A stretch of DNA of 64,000 nt from Xenopus tropicalis (Eukaryota; Chordata; Amphibia; Anura; Pipidae): positions 63,308,222 through 63,372,221 of the forward strand of contig NC_030677.2 of the NCBI RefSeq assembly GCF_000004195.4. The letters run 5' to 3'. Under the pieces are notes generated by a model. That model did no database searches. It was not told the origin of the DNA and saw nothing but the letters and a program-made list of their open reading frames with translations. This document shows positions 25,163 through 36,853 of the stretch, in pieces. The position numbers were made by a program, and so were the translations under genes. Position 1 is the first letter of the stretch, and every line of letters starts with the position of its first letter.

Positions 25163-25709
25163 AATCATATTATAGCCAGAACCAGTCTTGGCTATACCCA
25201 GCCCAACTTATAGCCATACAAGCACTATAAAAAAATCTGTATATCCTGTACTTGTGCTATTAACGCTGTGATTTTTAATCCTTTTAAGTAGTGACATACT
25301 GTGTACTTTAACATCTCAGCATGAAACCTTATGTCCGAAATATTAAGACAGATTAGCTTTATTGATCCTGAACAAGAAAATAAAACAATTCTTCATGTTT
25401 TCTCTTAAAAGTCTTGTTTGGCTTAGGTTAAGCGCTTTAGAATGGAGGACACATGTCTGCAGTGGGAACTGGAAACACTGTGGAAGGGGGACTGAGATGT
25501 AAGCTGCACGCTTTAGCACACAATTGGGCCTTGTCATCTGACTATAATTGTTCTTGTATTATTAAGTCCTGTGTCTCTTCTCCTCATCTGAGTGACTGGT
25601 GAGATAGAAATTTGCAGAAGTCAGTAGTTCAGGGGCAGAGAGTTAAAGGACAAGTTAAATGTGTTAGTTTTTTTTAACTGATTTGCTTTTTCTCTAAAAT
25701 AATAAGACC
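25163..25709. other. Intergenic DNA
   Basis: No feature recognised. Confidence 0.4.
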
Positions 25710-26020
25710 TAGTGATGGGTGTATTTTTCCCCCAGGCATGGATTCACTGCAAAATTCTGCATTTCACCATTGGCAAATATTTTGTGGAACTGCTGCAATA
25801 ATTCAACCATGGCAAGAATTCGCTGAGTGAGGAAAAAGTTGCGTCAAATAAGTCGCGTCAAATAAGTCACATAAAAACGTCACCTCAAAAAAGATGTGGG
25901 TGTCAACAAAGTTGCGCACGTCAAAAAATGTTGTCGCTAGTGTTTCAGCAGTTTTGGGAATTTCGGCAAAGAGAAACAGAACAGATTCAAAGAGAATCAG
26001 GACAGATTCGCTCATCACTA
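25710..26020. mobile_element. hAT-type MITE, TAGTGATGRG family, 311 bp
   Basis: The left TAGTGATGGGTG and right CTCATCACTA ends are inverted, with a perfect 8-bp duplication ATAAGACC at 25702-25709 and 26021-26028. The interior has a short tandem: GTCAAATAAGTC occurs twice. The family is shared with 26412-26701, 34212-34342 and 46978-47185. Confidence 0.88.
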
Positions 26021-26028
26021 ATAAGACC

Positions 26029-26411
26029 TTGTACATTATGTTAACTAAGCTAGTATAAATATGTGTTTATAGAAGAACAATAATTCTATTTGTTTTTATA
26101 CTGTTTAAATGTTGCAGTAGCCTTAGGCCAAGGTGATCCACATTATGGAAGTACCCCTTATTCAGAAAACCCTAGGTTCCAAGAATGGCTGCCTTGACCC
26201 TAAAAGAACTGCATTTTGCAGAGCCTATCCCAACCACGGATGTAAGTGATTTTTTAATGAGCACTACAGGGCATGCTTTGGTGTTTGCCAATAAATGCCC
26301 CCCTTTGTTACCAAGTTTAAATTAATGTATATTGATTAAAATTGCATTTATTAAGCAAAGTATAATATTTAGATTTACTTCACATTAAGTCAAGAAATTT
26401 TACCTGGTTGT
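26029..26411. other. Intergenic DNA with a MITE scrap
   Basis: About 26143-26182 (TTATTCAGAAAACCCTAGG) looks like a fragment of the right part of the CAGGTATGGGA family. Nothing else recognised. Confidence 0.35.
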
Positions 26412-26701
26412 TAGTGACGACTGAAACTGGCCCGTTTTGCTTCACTGAAAAAGTGCTGCTTTTTCTTCCACCAAATGCATTAGAGTCAATATCTGTTTTT
26501 CCCATGTTTTTTTCATGCACCAAATGCAATTTCCTAACTCCAAATACATTACATTCAATAGTTTTTCTTGTGCTAAATGCATTGGGACAAGAACATTTTT
26601 TCTTGAGTTTTTTCTCACAATTTTTTCCCCCCAACAAAACAAAATGTGGCCACTTATATCACCATAAATCTCTATCAGGTGAAAACATTTGATCATCCCT
26701 A
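26412..26701. mobile_element. hAT-type MITE, TAGTGAYG family, diverged
   Basis: Begins TAGTGACGACTG and ends TGATCATCCCTA, degenerate inverted ends of the TAGTGATGRG family. The interior CCGTTTTGCTTCACTGAAAAA and CAAATGCATT motifs are typical. The flanking octamers match at only five of eight positions, so the copy is old. Overlapping open frames on both strands are not genes. Confidence 0.6.
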
Positions 26702-27834
26702 CCAGTAGTAGGTGAGAGTTGCAAAATAAAGGGAACAATACACCCCATTTTATTTCTATGTTCAGTTGTTTAAAGCAATGACATTAAGCTTTCTACCCTT
26801 ACTCATTTGTAATGTACTGCACATTTCCACATCTTTATGTTAGCAATGTAGTGAAGACTTTCCTTCCTACATTACACAGCCTACAGTATTAAAAGCATTA
26901 CAATTATATTTTAACTTGATTTTATGATTAATATTTCTTTTTATATATAGGCATCGGTGGTGTTTCCATTGATCCATAAAAAATATCTATCGTGATCAAT
27001 TCAATTCTTTTTTTCCTTTCCTACTTATTTTTGTAAAAAGGATAAAGAAGAACTGATCTACGCTATTGAAAAAAAGGAATGTAAGCCACATTAATACTTC
27101 TTGGAAATCTTTTTATGTAAAGATCAACTATGTTAGTAATGGTACCAGACACTGATCTGCTGGGAAGAGAAATTAAACATGTATGGGTTATTTAAATTCA
27201 GCATATTTTATAAGGAAAAGATGTTTGAAGTAGTTACTTACCAAAACATTTCTCATCTGCGCTTTATCTTAGTGACAGAAGCATGGCATTTTAAATCAAA
27301 CCCCAGAACAATTAGGTACAAAAGAACAGAGTCCTCACCAAAGTTTCATTTTCAAAAACCTAAAAAAAGCTAAAAAAATAAAAGTTAAGCCTTTTCTAAC
27401 TTTAACAGACAGAAAGAATAGAGAATTTTGGGCAGAACATTGAACATTCAAGGTAAAGCTAAGACAGAAAGTTGTTTATAAAAAAGTGGTTCTATACTGC
27501 CATTTTAATTTATTTAAGAAATATTTGTTTAAAAATGGTGATATAGTGTTTTAACTTAACAAACTGTTGGTATATATCTTGTAGGTTCCTGTGATAGGTC
27601 TGGTAAGTCCTACAAAAGGAGACAGACACTGATTAGTATGCTAGTATACTGAGGCAGCAATTGAACTGAATAGGCTGAAACAATTACGGTCTTGCCTTAT
27701 TTTGGGGTTAATCTGGCGGCTAGGTTAGCCACTGAAACTTTAACATGATGTTGTTTAGTTAGTACCTCTCTTGAAGGGTTTTTGAGGTTAGTTAACTCTA
27801 CATAAAACTGCTGTCCACCTTACCTACAGGCCTA
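26702..27834. other. AT-rich intergenic DNA
   Basis: No repeat ends or coding features supported. Confidence 0.4.
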
Positions 27835-28363
27835 GGGGCTGATTTACTAACCCACGAATCCGACCCGAATTGGAAAAGTTCCGACTTGAAAACGAACATT
27901 TTGCGACTTTTTCGTATTTTTTGCGATTTTTTCTGCGTCTTTACAAATTTTTCGTAACCAATACGATTTTTGCGTAAAAACGCGAGTTTTTCGTAGCCAT
28001 TACGAAAGTTGCGTAAAATCTGGCGATTTTTCGTAGCGTTAAAACTTGCGCAAAAATTTGCGCTTTTTTCGTAGCGTTAAAACTTACGCGAAACTTCGCA
28101 CCTTTTAAGTTTTAACGCTACGAAAAAGGCGCAACTTTTCGCGTAAGTTTTAACGCTACGGAAAAATCGGGCGATTTTACGCAACTTTCGTAATGGCTAC
28201 GAAAAACTCGCGTTTTTACGCAAAAATCGTATTGGTAACGAAAAATTCGTAAAGACGCCGAAAAAATCGCAAAAAATACGAAAAAATCGCAAAATACCGA
28301 TCATTACAAAAAAAACGCAATCGGACTCATTTCGACCCGTTCGTGGGTTAGTAAATGTGCCCC
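27835..28363. mobile_element. CpG-rich palindromic MITE, GATTTACTAA family
   Basis: The ends GGGGCTGATTTACTAACCC and GGGTTAGTAAATGTGCCCC are inverted, with CTA on each side (27832-27834 and 28364-28366). Almost the whole interior folds back. The core unit TTCGTAGCGTTAAAACTT occurs twice direct and twice inverted around the centre (about 28035-28160). CpG is frequent, unlike the flanks. The same family is nested at 45583-46088. Confidence 0.88.
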
Positions 28364-30669
28364 CTAGTGTTCCCCTTAAAAAATAAAAAAAGACAATCCC
28401 CAAAAGAACCTATAAATATTTGACGTTGTTACAAATTGGTGATTAATGCAAAGCTTTATACAGATCTAATATACAGATCTAACATTCCTAATGGCCAAAC
28501 CATAAGTTACTTTACTGGTCATTTACCAATGTGCAAATTTTAATGTGCAAATAAAGGCCATAATCTTCTTACATTGCTGGAGCGGAAAGACCTGCCACTT
28601 GGCCCATGAATACAGCAAGCAATGACTGCAGGGCAGTCTTAGGGCCTAGGTGGACCATTGGCACTTTAATTCTGCACTACATTTGTGCTTCTATGCTGTA
28701 GTAGTTAGGGGAGCTGTTTTATAAAAAGAAGGCTGTGCGTTCAATTCAAGCATCTTTCAACTTTTTCATTTTAGCATAGTTTGGTTACAGTGACCTTAGT
28801 TATTCATGAAGAGCAATCTGCCACTACATTTGCCTATCCAAGCGTGAGTGGAGGAGAACTTATTGAGCTGGGTGAATGGATTAAGGAGGCGGGACATGAA
28901 GAGGACTGAGGTGCTAGGTAGATTGTATGTTAAGAATGGCTTGATAGGGTGGTATTGTTGCATGTAGATGGCACAATCTTGTTCCAAAAAAGTAATATCC
29001 TCTTACTCACTCTTCTGAGGAGCACCATGAGTTCTTGTTTTGTTTCTTATAATTTCCCTTGACATTCTTGGACTCTCACTCCCCTTGATACCCCTGGTCT
29101 CTTCTACCCAGTGCACACACAACCTTTCCCAAGATTTTTTTTTGGTGCCTGTAACCCCTCTTTTGGATAACCCCTGCATCTTTCAGAGGGCACCTGATTT
29201 CTTTCTTCTATTGTACCCCCCTTTTTTTATAACCTGCTCTGCACTTTATTCTTTGTTCTTGAGCATTTCTGACTTATATGTGCCCACTTAATGCTCAGCT
29301 CATGTTTGGTAAAATGAGCCTTGACTTACTTCCTACAGTCCCCAGGCATCCTTGGACACTCATGCAGCCTTGTTCTGGGAAAACCACATACCACAGGATC
29401 ATTCAGGGGATATATCATCTATTTACATTCGAAAACCTGTTTCGGGTGAAAATATATGACCACAATTGCAGCAAGCAAAGTGCAATATTAAGCACAATCT
29501 GCATTTTCCCCCATAATGCAGAATTCCAGCACTGTTGTATACACCAGGGGTTGCTGCATTTGCCAGGGGAAGTTGTGTCTAACATTTTTTCAGGCAATGC
29601 ATCAAAATTGATGTGCACTTCAATGTAGAAACAGTTGTGCTACAACTTTTCCAAGTGTAGTTGGCATCATTTCTGGCATTCACCTGGTCCAGAGTTGGAG
29701 GTAGCTAGTTCCTCCACGTCAATAGGTGGCGCTGCACTTGATTCAGAACAGGAGGAGGGTAAGACTTAAGTGCAAATGGCATATGCTGACACAACTAACT
29801 TTAATGAAGGGTGTTTTACACACAACTACCTGGGTGGAACCAAGTGACCACAACTGCACCTGTGGTCATAATTTAGCCCTTATATCTTTTCCTTAGGGTA
29901 CACTTTGTTTTAGCTCAACAACCTCCCTTTCTACAGATATTAACTGCAAGTACAACATTTAGCTGGGCAGTGTTGTGGTCAGTTTCCTTAACTATTACTT
30001 AAGCATATGTCTTACTTTTATTTGGAACTTATTGCTTTATTCCAAGCATGGGAATTCAATGGTATAGTTGCTAAATGGGCAGATTTGTAACAAACATGTT
30101 CAAAACCTGCACCTTCTAACATCTGGCTTTTCAGGTGCTGAAGCTAGTCCATAAAGCTACTCTATAAAGATTGAATATACTAACACACATACACACACAC
30201 ACTTCTTGTATATTAATTCAGACTACATTTTTCTGTTTTTATGATGATGATTTTTATGATATTCCTTCACATACTCTGTATCCAAAGTGTGTCCTGTACC
30301 TTATTTTAATCAGTCTGTGATGAAGCATGTCAATTCTCTCAATAATCTCCATCTAATTTCCTCTTCCATTTACACTTGTCTTCACCACTCCACAATTTCT
30401 TCTCTCAGTTAAGTTATTGACTTATATGTCAAGTTATTCATGACTCTTTTAAAACTATTCTTTGCTATTTCCCCTTGAAATGTTGACATTCTTTTCTGAT
30501 CCATGTCCATGAGGTCCATGATGGTAATTTACTTGAACCCCCTTCTGCCCTCTACTCATACGCTAACTTGTGCATCATTCAAAGGGAGCAGCAGGGAGAG
30601 AGAGAGGTTGCAGGCCGCATTGAGGGCCTGTCCTTACCTCTTTCCCTACTAAAATTCAATCTCATAAAT
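28364..30669. other. Intergenic DNA, no gene recognised
   Basis: Open frames up to 116 codons (29278-29628) have no recognisable domain or context. A short AC-rich tract lies near 30183-30202. No RNA gene seen. Confidence 0.4.
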
Positions 30670-30775
30670 AATTATTATCCTATATTTATATAGCACCAAC
30701 ATATTCCACAGCACTGCACAGACATTATAAAACATTCACATCAGTTCCTTCCCAAGCAGAGCTTACAATCTAAGG
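30670..30775. mobile_element. Retroposon-like repeat fragment
   Basis: Contains TATATAGCACCAACATATTCC and GAGCTTACAATCTAAGG, segments recognised from a widespread vertebrate SINE/LINE-like repeat; GAGCTTACAATC also occurs at about 17636. Family not determined. Confidence 0.5.
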
Positions 30776-31619
30776 TCACATTCACACATACTATGGCCAA
30801 TTTTAACAAGAGCCTATTAACCTGCCTGTATGACTACACAGTGTGGAAATTAAAACTACTGCTGCAAAATCTTGTTTTTGTAAGTGTGGGCATGTTATGG
30901 GAAATACATTCCCTTGTGAAATACTCAATTATTCTTTGGCATTAAACAGCCACTATCTTTAAAGATGAATGTTTTCTTTAACCATTTGGTAAATATCACA
31001 GTTATAGCATATGCTTTTTGTCTTCCATTCATTCTTAATAAAACATTTTATATTACCGTATTTCGTATTTTCCACTTTAAAACCTTTAGCTAATTTAATT
31101 CTCTGTAATGAATATTTAACAAAAAGTTTCTACTTTCATCATTTGGTATTTAACATAATAGCATATAGCATATTTATAGTTAGTTGTGCTTTGTAAATTA
31201 TAGTTATTAAAGGTTAAGGAAGTGAATAGAAAAGGGTAAATGCTTTACCAAGATAACATGAAAATGCCTCGGAGCTGCTTACAAAGAATGAGTAAAAGCT
31301 CACAACGGTATTTACTTTTTCAATTCAGTTTGCTATTACATTTTTTTTAGTGAAGGTTTTGCCTTACTTTGCCAATTTCTTGTGTAAAAAGTAAATGGTC
31401 AATACCTGTGCAAAGAATGTGCATATACTAAACAAATAACTAAGCAAATTTAGTTACCGTATTTGCTCAAACACTGGGCCTTATGGAAACTTTTACCCTA
31501 GAGGGCAAGCATTAACAGTGAGTATCTAAATTAAAAACATTTGTGACCCTCACTACATGGGACAGGTACCTTCTTTCTCCTGTGTCTCATACCACATGGC
31601 ACTTAATCTCTCTGTATTC
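30776..31619. other. AT-rich intergenic DNA
   Basis: No feature recognised. Confidence 0.4.
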
Positions 31620-31735
31620 ATACTTATTTATTATGACACGTGTCCTCCCTGTGTGTAATTTTGTATTTTGTAAGATTGTACAGCGCTGCATATCCTTGTA
31701 GCCCTTTATAAATAAAGTTATACATACATACATAC
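31620..31735 (+). mobile_element. Retroposon 3' end with ATAC tail
   Basis: TTGTACAGCGCTGCATATCC followed by TATAAATAAAGTTATACATACATACATAC. It matches the 3' end at 17935-18004: an AATAAA hexamer then an ATAC-repeat tail. It is 5'-truncated, as expected from target-primed insertion. Confidence 0.65.
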
Positions 31736-32028
31736 AATATAAACCCATTAAAAATTATCTGACATTTTTTAATTAAAAGCCTTTGTATTTTGCATCTTAT
31801 GCCATTCTCTTGAAATGAGCTCTGATCACAGCTCCTGGAAACCTACAGGGCCAGTGGCTGTCCCATACCAAGCACAGGATTTTGTTTACTGGATTGTCAT
31901 TGGTCAGTTGCTGTTAAGAGTCACAGCTAAGGAAGTGAAACATTAGCAGAGAGTGAAACATGCCCACTCCTCATTCTTCTGCATACAGTAAGGAATACAG
32001 AGCTCCAGTTAGCTGTGTTTTAACCCTG

Positions 32029-32032
<4 letters not shown>
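31736..32032. other. Intergenic DNA
   Basis: No feature recognised. Confidence 0.35.

Positions 32033-32079
<47 letters not shown>
32033..32079. repeat. TA microsatellite, left of palindrome
   Basis: Uninterrupted TA array of about 47 bases. Confidence 0.95.
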
Positions 32080-32080
<1 letters not shown>

Positions 32081-32144
32081 CAAGAACAAACGGAGCACAC
32101 CCTATTGAAATTCAAATGCCCAGGGTGCTGGCTAAAAAATATAA

Positions 32145-32295
32145 AGCAAGAAAAAAGAGCTGCACTCACCAGGACTTGGCAAAAATATAGTAAGTTTATT
32201 TAAGCAAAGAGATCCGAATCTCTTTGGATCTCTTTGCTTAAATAAACTTACTATATTTTTGCCAAGTCCTGGTGAGTGCAGCTCTTTTTTCTTGC

Positions 32296-32296
<1 letters not shown>
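32145..32296. repeat. Perfect inverted repeat, 71-bp arms, 10-base spacer
   Basis: Arm 1 is 32145-32215 (starts AGCAAGAAAAAAGAGCTGCA, ends AAGCAAAGAGATCC) and arm 2 is 32226-32296, its exact reverse complement by direct comparison. The spacer (32216-32225) has TCTCTTT, echoing the arm. A second AGCAAGAACAAACGG-like sequence sits at 32079 just outside. TA arrays lie on both sides (32033-32079 and 32297-32321). Confidence 0.95.

Positions 32297-32321
<25 letters not shown>
32297..32321. repeat. TA microsatellite, right of palindrome
   Basis: AT alternation directly after the right arm of the inverted repeat. Confidence 0.9.
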
Positions 32322-32326
<5 letters not shown>

Positions 32327-33003
32327 ACTGAGTTAAGATTTTGACTTTAAGTAAATAAAAGAAAATATAAGTTCAGCTTCATAAAACTGGTATAAAATAT
32401 GACTGATGTGTAAAAAAAAGTGCGTTAGTGTAGTCAAATAACAAAAAGTTAATAACTGTCACACTTCTGAAATGGTAAAACTACAGCATATAAAGAATTA
32501 TCTGATAATGTTCTGCAAATCAGCAGTTGTCATGAAAAATAATTAAGAATTATTTAATATTTTCATTATAATGCTCAGTGGGCCCCACATAAAAGGCTTG
32601 GCCGTATGACCACAGCAGCTGTTACAGTAGTGATTTTTTTCCCCTTGTATTTTAAATTGATCTCCCACTAATCTAAAACTATTGAATATGAAAAAGAAAT
32701 GATGAATTATTATACTAAATTATGAAAGTCAGTTTTCAAATGATAGCATTAGATATAAGTTGCAATTGTTTTTTTAACATTAGAGCTCAAATTAGGAACT
32801 CATATGTCTATACATTAGATGATAATTATTATAGTCCAGATGGAGCCTCTGTATTATTATAGATCATACATTATGACTATAAGTCATTCTCAAGATCAGT
32901 TGCATATTAACTACACATTATGACTATTCTACAGTGATATAAACAATATATTATCAGTACATCACTATATTTTTTCCAAAAAATTCTCTATAATAATATA
33001 TAT
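32322..33003. other. AT-rich intergenic DNA
   Basis: No feature recognised. Confidence 0.4.
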
Positions 33004-33959
33004 TGTGAGAGATGCAGTAAAGAAGATTACTGTTTGGTGTATTTTCCACCAGTATTAAGGGTGGTATGCAAGTAGCACCAGGGAAAATGCCTGGTTTTGC
33101 AGCAAGTAATGCTGTTTTCTTGTTAGCGGCTTCAGAAAAGCCAGATAAATGAGTCACTGGAGTAAATGGTGGGAGAGTACATAATGTTTTCAGTTGGCCA
33201 GCTGTATGTAGCTGCCTGATTAGGCTGCATGTGAGCAGCAAATAAAGGGCTGTAGGATTACACAGTAGTTGAGTGAGTTGGAGGTTAATGTTGACTCCCA
33301 GAGTGGGGTTCACTCTCAGAGCAGGGCACAGGGCAAGAAGGCTGCCTGCCTATATTAGGAGCTCCCAGAGGGGCTGGGGGTGCCACTCCAAGGAGTAGAG
33401 GAAGCTGTAACCAGGTGAGGAGTCACCCAGAGAAGTGCCAGGAGTCACTGAGAAAAGGTCTCTCAGAGCAGGGCACAGGGCTGCCTGACTGTGTGACGAA
33501 CTCCCTAAGGGGCTGGGGGAGCCGAGACCACGTGTTTGAGTGCCGGAATGTTGAGCCTTGGTGAGAAGCCAAAGTGTGCCAGAAGCTGGTGAGCTGGTAT
33601 CCCAGGAGGGAAGAGACAGCAGGGCTGAGTGAGTAGCCCAAGTGTTCATGAGTGTGAGCGTCACTGTGGATGTGTGAAGGTCATTGGGGGTGGTGAGAAG
33701 CCCTGGGAAAAGGTTCCAGAGTGTGAGAGTTACCCTGGAAGGTGAAAGTCTCAAAGAGGCAACAAATCATGAACTGTTGAATTGTCTGTGATGTTTATGT
33801 TGGGAGGAGTGCACCCTAAATAAACCTGTGGGTTTTTTTTGAGAGAAGAAGTGGTGTCCCTGTCTCTTGTGCTTCTGATCCTCTTCTTACCTGCCTACTA
33901 TAGCTAATCTACCCCCCCCAAAAAAAAAAAAATCATATACAGGCAGTCAGCATGTCACA
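33004..33959 (+). mobile_element. Solo LTR of an LTR retrotransposon
   Basis: Begins TGTGAGAG and ends CATGTCACA, giving the TG...CA boundary with a 5-bp inverted terminus TGTGA/TCACA. ATAT flanks both sides (33000-33003 and 33960-33963), compatible with a 4-bp duplication, though in AT-rich DNA this could be chance. It is G-rich relative to its flanks and has AATAAA at 33819-33824 followed by a T run, as in an LTR R region. CTCAGAGCAGGGCACAGGG occurs twice about 146 bases apart (33316 and 33462). No internal region or second LTR adjoins it, hence solo. Open frames on the minus strand are antisense to the LTR. Confidence 0.6.
33819..33824 (+). promoter_or_regulatory. AATAAA poly(A) signal in the LTR
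   Basis: CCCTAAATAAACCTG, placed about 135 bases before the LTR end and followed by a GT-rich stretch. Confidence 0.55.
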
Positions 33960-34211
33960 ATATGTATAACATATATGTATTAGAGTCACCTCACATATAT
34001 GAATCACATTTTTGTCTCTGTTTGCAATATTCCAAGACATTTTAAGGGATTATTAACACATTGGTTTAGTCCTAGTGCTCAGTTAAGTAAGTTTAGTAAA
34101 TTCAAGGTTGCAGGATTCTCAGCATCTTTTTAACTTAATCTCAGCAAAATATTTGAATTACAAAGGAGGTAAGTATAATTTAAGATCTACCCTTTTCTTA
34201 TACCCCATAAA

Positions 34212-34342
34212 TAGCGATGTGTGAATCTATCCTGTTTCACTTTGCCAAAAACTCAGCGAAACTGCAAATTATTGCAAAACACATTAAAGTCAATGGCCAC
34301 TGTTCTTTCAGCAAAACCAGGTGAAAAATTTCTCTCATCACT
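34212..34342. mobile_element. Diverged TAGTGATG-family MITE
   Basis: Left TAGCGATGTGTGAATC and right TCTCTCATCACT recall the TAGTGATGRG termini. The interior has TTCACTTTGCCAAAAA, a family motif. No clear 8-bp duplication, so an old copy. Confidence 0.5.
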
Positions 34343-34978
34343 TTCCTCAATCATTTTAAAAGGATAAACTCTTAATTTTTAATACTGTTAATTGCAAGCT
34401 GTAATTGAAATAGACACTATATTTGGATAGGACCATGTAGTTTTTTAGTCTCAGTCACAAGCTTAAGAGGTCCCTCCTTAATTGAACCAATAATTCAATT
34501 ATATAATCTCTAAAGCAGCAAAAGGAAAGAGAGTGACCCTCCTTATTTTTCACTATGGGGCAAATTTATCAAATTCCAAGTTTTTGACTGACTTCCCAAG
34601 TTATAAATCTTATGCAGCATTTCCAGTTATCTTGAATGTTTATTTGATATGACTGTATATCACTGTCAGGTTTAGAACTAGGGTCCTCTTCCATATTGAT
34701 CTACAAAAAGCACCACACTATCATACTTTTAATTCCCAGGGATCCCTTGCATAGGCTTCAGCTTGTGCATGCATAGTATGCTAAAATCTGAACATTTTAC
34801 AAAAACGTATATGCACAAACCTAAGCCTATTCAGGGGATCCCAGGGAATAGAAGTAAGATGGTAGAAAAGTGCTTTCTTAGAAAGAGCAAGAGGTCAAAG
34901 CATTTTTTTTACTAAAAAGGAGATTTTATTCACTGGGGGGTGTTTAACATATTGGCACCCCCCATGTCCTTTAATACT

Positions 34979-35270
34979 TAATTATGGATATCAATGAGCT
35001 TAATAGAGTCCAGATATGCAACTTAACTGGTAAAAGGGATTGGGGTTGTTTTCTCTGGTGAAAAGACGCTTGCACGGGGACATGATTACTCTTTACAAGT
35101 ACATTAGAAGACATTATAGACTGCTAGCAGGGGATTTTTTCCCATAAAAAAGATCAAATAACCAGAGGTCACCCCTTTAGACTGGAGGAACAGAACTTTC
35201 ATTTGAAGCAGCAAAGGTGGTTCTTCACATTAAGGTAAAAAGGAAATAACCATCTTCAAATTATGAGGTA
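34979..35270 (+). pseudogene. LINE reverse-transcriptase 3' remnant
   Basis: One frame from about 35049 reads LFSLVKRRLHGDMITLYKYI before a stop. This resembles the conserved stretch near the C-terminus of CR1/Rex-like LINE ORF2 proteins (R-R-L-x-G-D-M-I-x-L-Y-K-Y). Stops and frame changes follow. With 35700-35945 it is probably one decayed element. The family is assigned from memory, so treat as tentative. Confidence 0.45.
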
Positions 35271-35699
35271 AGGTATTTCGTCAGAGAAGGATAGAAGAAA
35301 CTTTGTTGACTAGAACTTTGTTGACAGAACATTCAGCAGTACCAACTCTCCCCTGCACATTACTTTTTAAAGCATTAAATAAACAAAATTATCATATTAT
35401 AATCTTTATAAATTGATTTGTTACACAATAGACAGTATGTTATCCATATCATCATTATTTTAATAACTGGCTGTTTTAATATTAAATGTATTTTCACCAT
35501 CATTTGTTACTTGGTCAACCTTAGCCCAATATCAATCCCTTTCATTACCTTCTGCTTTTAGTTGGCAAATGTATTATATCAATATATTGAGCTTTGCATC
35601 ATAAAAACTAGTATTCTTGCTGACTTTTGTTAAATTAATAATTATGTAATTGAAATTAAAAGATATTTTTAAGCAATCAATTAAGCAAGAAGCAGATTT

Positions 35700-35945
35700 C
35701 TATTAACTAACTTAACTTAGTTTGGTCTACATGCCCATCCCAGACAGCAGCAAGGCTGTGGAATAGGGCATTCAAATGCTCCAGGGGTTGTTGTGATTCA
35801 TTGCTTTTAAGAGGGGCTTGGATGGTTTCTTGAACAAGTATAATTTCATTTAGTATAGGTACCAGTGTATATATATAGTTTATAAATTTGAGTATAGATA
35901 GTTCTGTATAATTATGTCTATATGTAAACTGGATGGACTTTTTTT
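35700..35945 (+). mobile_element. LINE 3' end remnant
   Basis: GCTTTTAAGAGGGGCTTGGATG and later AACTGGATGGACTTTTTT resemble the widespread frog/fish LINE 3' segment that normally ends near GTTGAACTTGATGGAC. It lies in the same orientation as the 34979-35270 remnant. Confidence 0.5.
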
Positions 35946-35961
35946 ATTTATGCTTTCAATT

Positions 35962-36424
35962 TTAAAGGAGAAAGAAAGGTAAAAACGAAGTAAGCTTTAT
36001 CAGAAAGGTCTATGCAAATACAGTCATAAGTCCTCTATCAAAAGAAACACAGGATTTGTCTCTTTTTTTGTAACATGATGTTCCAGTGTCTGACTTCCTC
36101 TCTCTGAAACATCCTTAATTCCCAAGGCCAGAGTCTGCACAGTTCTCTCCTCTCTCCCCTCTACTGTTCCCTGCTCCCCCCTCCCACCAGAATGCTAAGA
36201 ACTCCCTCCCTTAGGAATGTGTGATCTGAGCTACAATGGCTAGACTGCAGGCAGGAAGCTACTTAAAATGGCAGCTGCTGTTTTAAGCAAACGGAGAAAG
36301 CTTCTAAAGCTGTTTACTTATGTATGATAATGGTTTCTGAAGAATAAATAGATTGTTCTGGGTGGCACTAATGTGGCAAATCTATTGGCAGTAAAATGCC
36401 ACAATGACTTTCCTTCTCCTTTAA
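35962..36424. mobile_element. T2-like MITE (AAGGAGAAAGAAAGG type), 463 bp
   Basis: Begins TTAAAGGAGAAAGAAAGG and ends CTTTCCTTCTCCTTTAA, a clear inverted pair. Interior motifs CAGAAAGGTCTATG and CAAATCTATTGG are shared with 4199-4660. Confidence 0.85.
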
Positions 36425-36536
36425 AGTTACAGGAATCCAGCAATCATAAGTATTAAGAATGTGTCATAAATCACAATGACATTTTAGTATGGGAAACAAC
36501 TAAGAAGTAAAAAGGGAGGAAGCAACTGGTACATGT

Positions 36537-36853
36537 ACAGGTATGGGATCCATTATCCAGAAACGTTATCCAGTAAGCTCCTAATTATGGAAAGCCTTTC
36601 TCCCATAGACTTCAAAATTGCTCTAAATTAATTTCCTTTTTCTCTATAAAAATAAAACAGCACCTTGTATTTGATCCCAACTAATATACTGTATAATTAA
36701 TCCTAATTGGTTGCAAAACAATCCTATTGGGTTTAATTAATGTTTTATTGTTTTTTTAGTAGACTTAGGGTGTGAAGATCTAAATTACAGAAAGACCCCT
36801 TATCCGGAAAACCCTTGGTCCCGAGCATTCTGGATAACAGGTCCTATACCTGT
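36537..36853. mobile_element. TA-flanked CAGGTATGGGA MITE, complete, 317 bp
   Basis: TACAGGTATGGGATCC at the left and GGTCCTATACCTGTA at the right are inverted, with TA on both sides suggesting a 2-bp target duplication, as in Tc1/mariner-type movers. The second-level inverted motif TTATCCAGAAA/CTGGATAAC follows inside. Non-coding. Confidence 0.85.

Noticed and set aside
33350..33754. 134-codon minus-strand frame
   Set aside because: Antisense to the solo LTR, repetitive S/L/P-rich translation, and explained by the LTR's internal duplication and composition.
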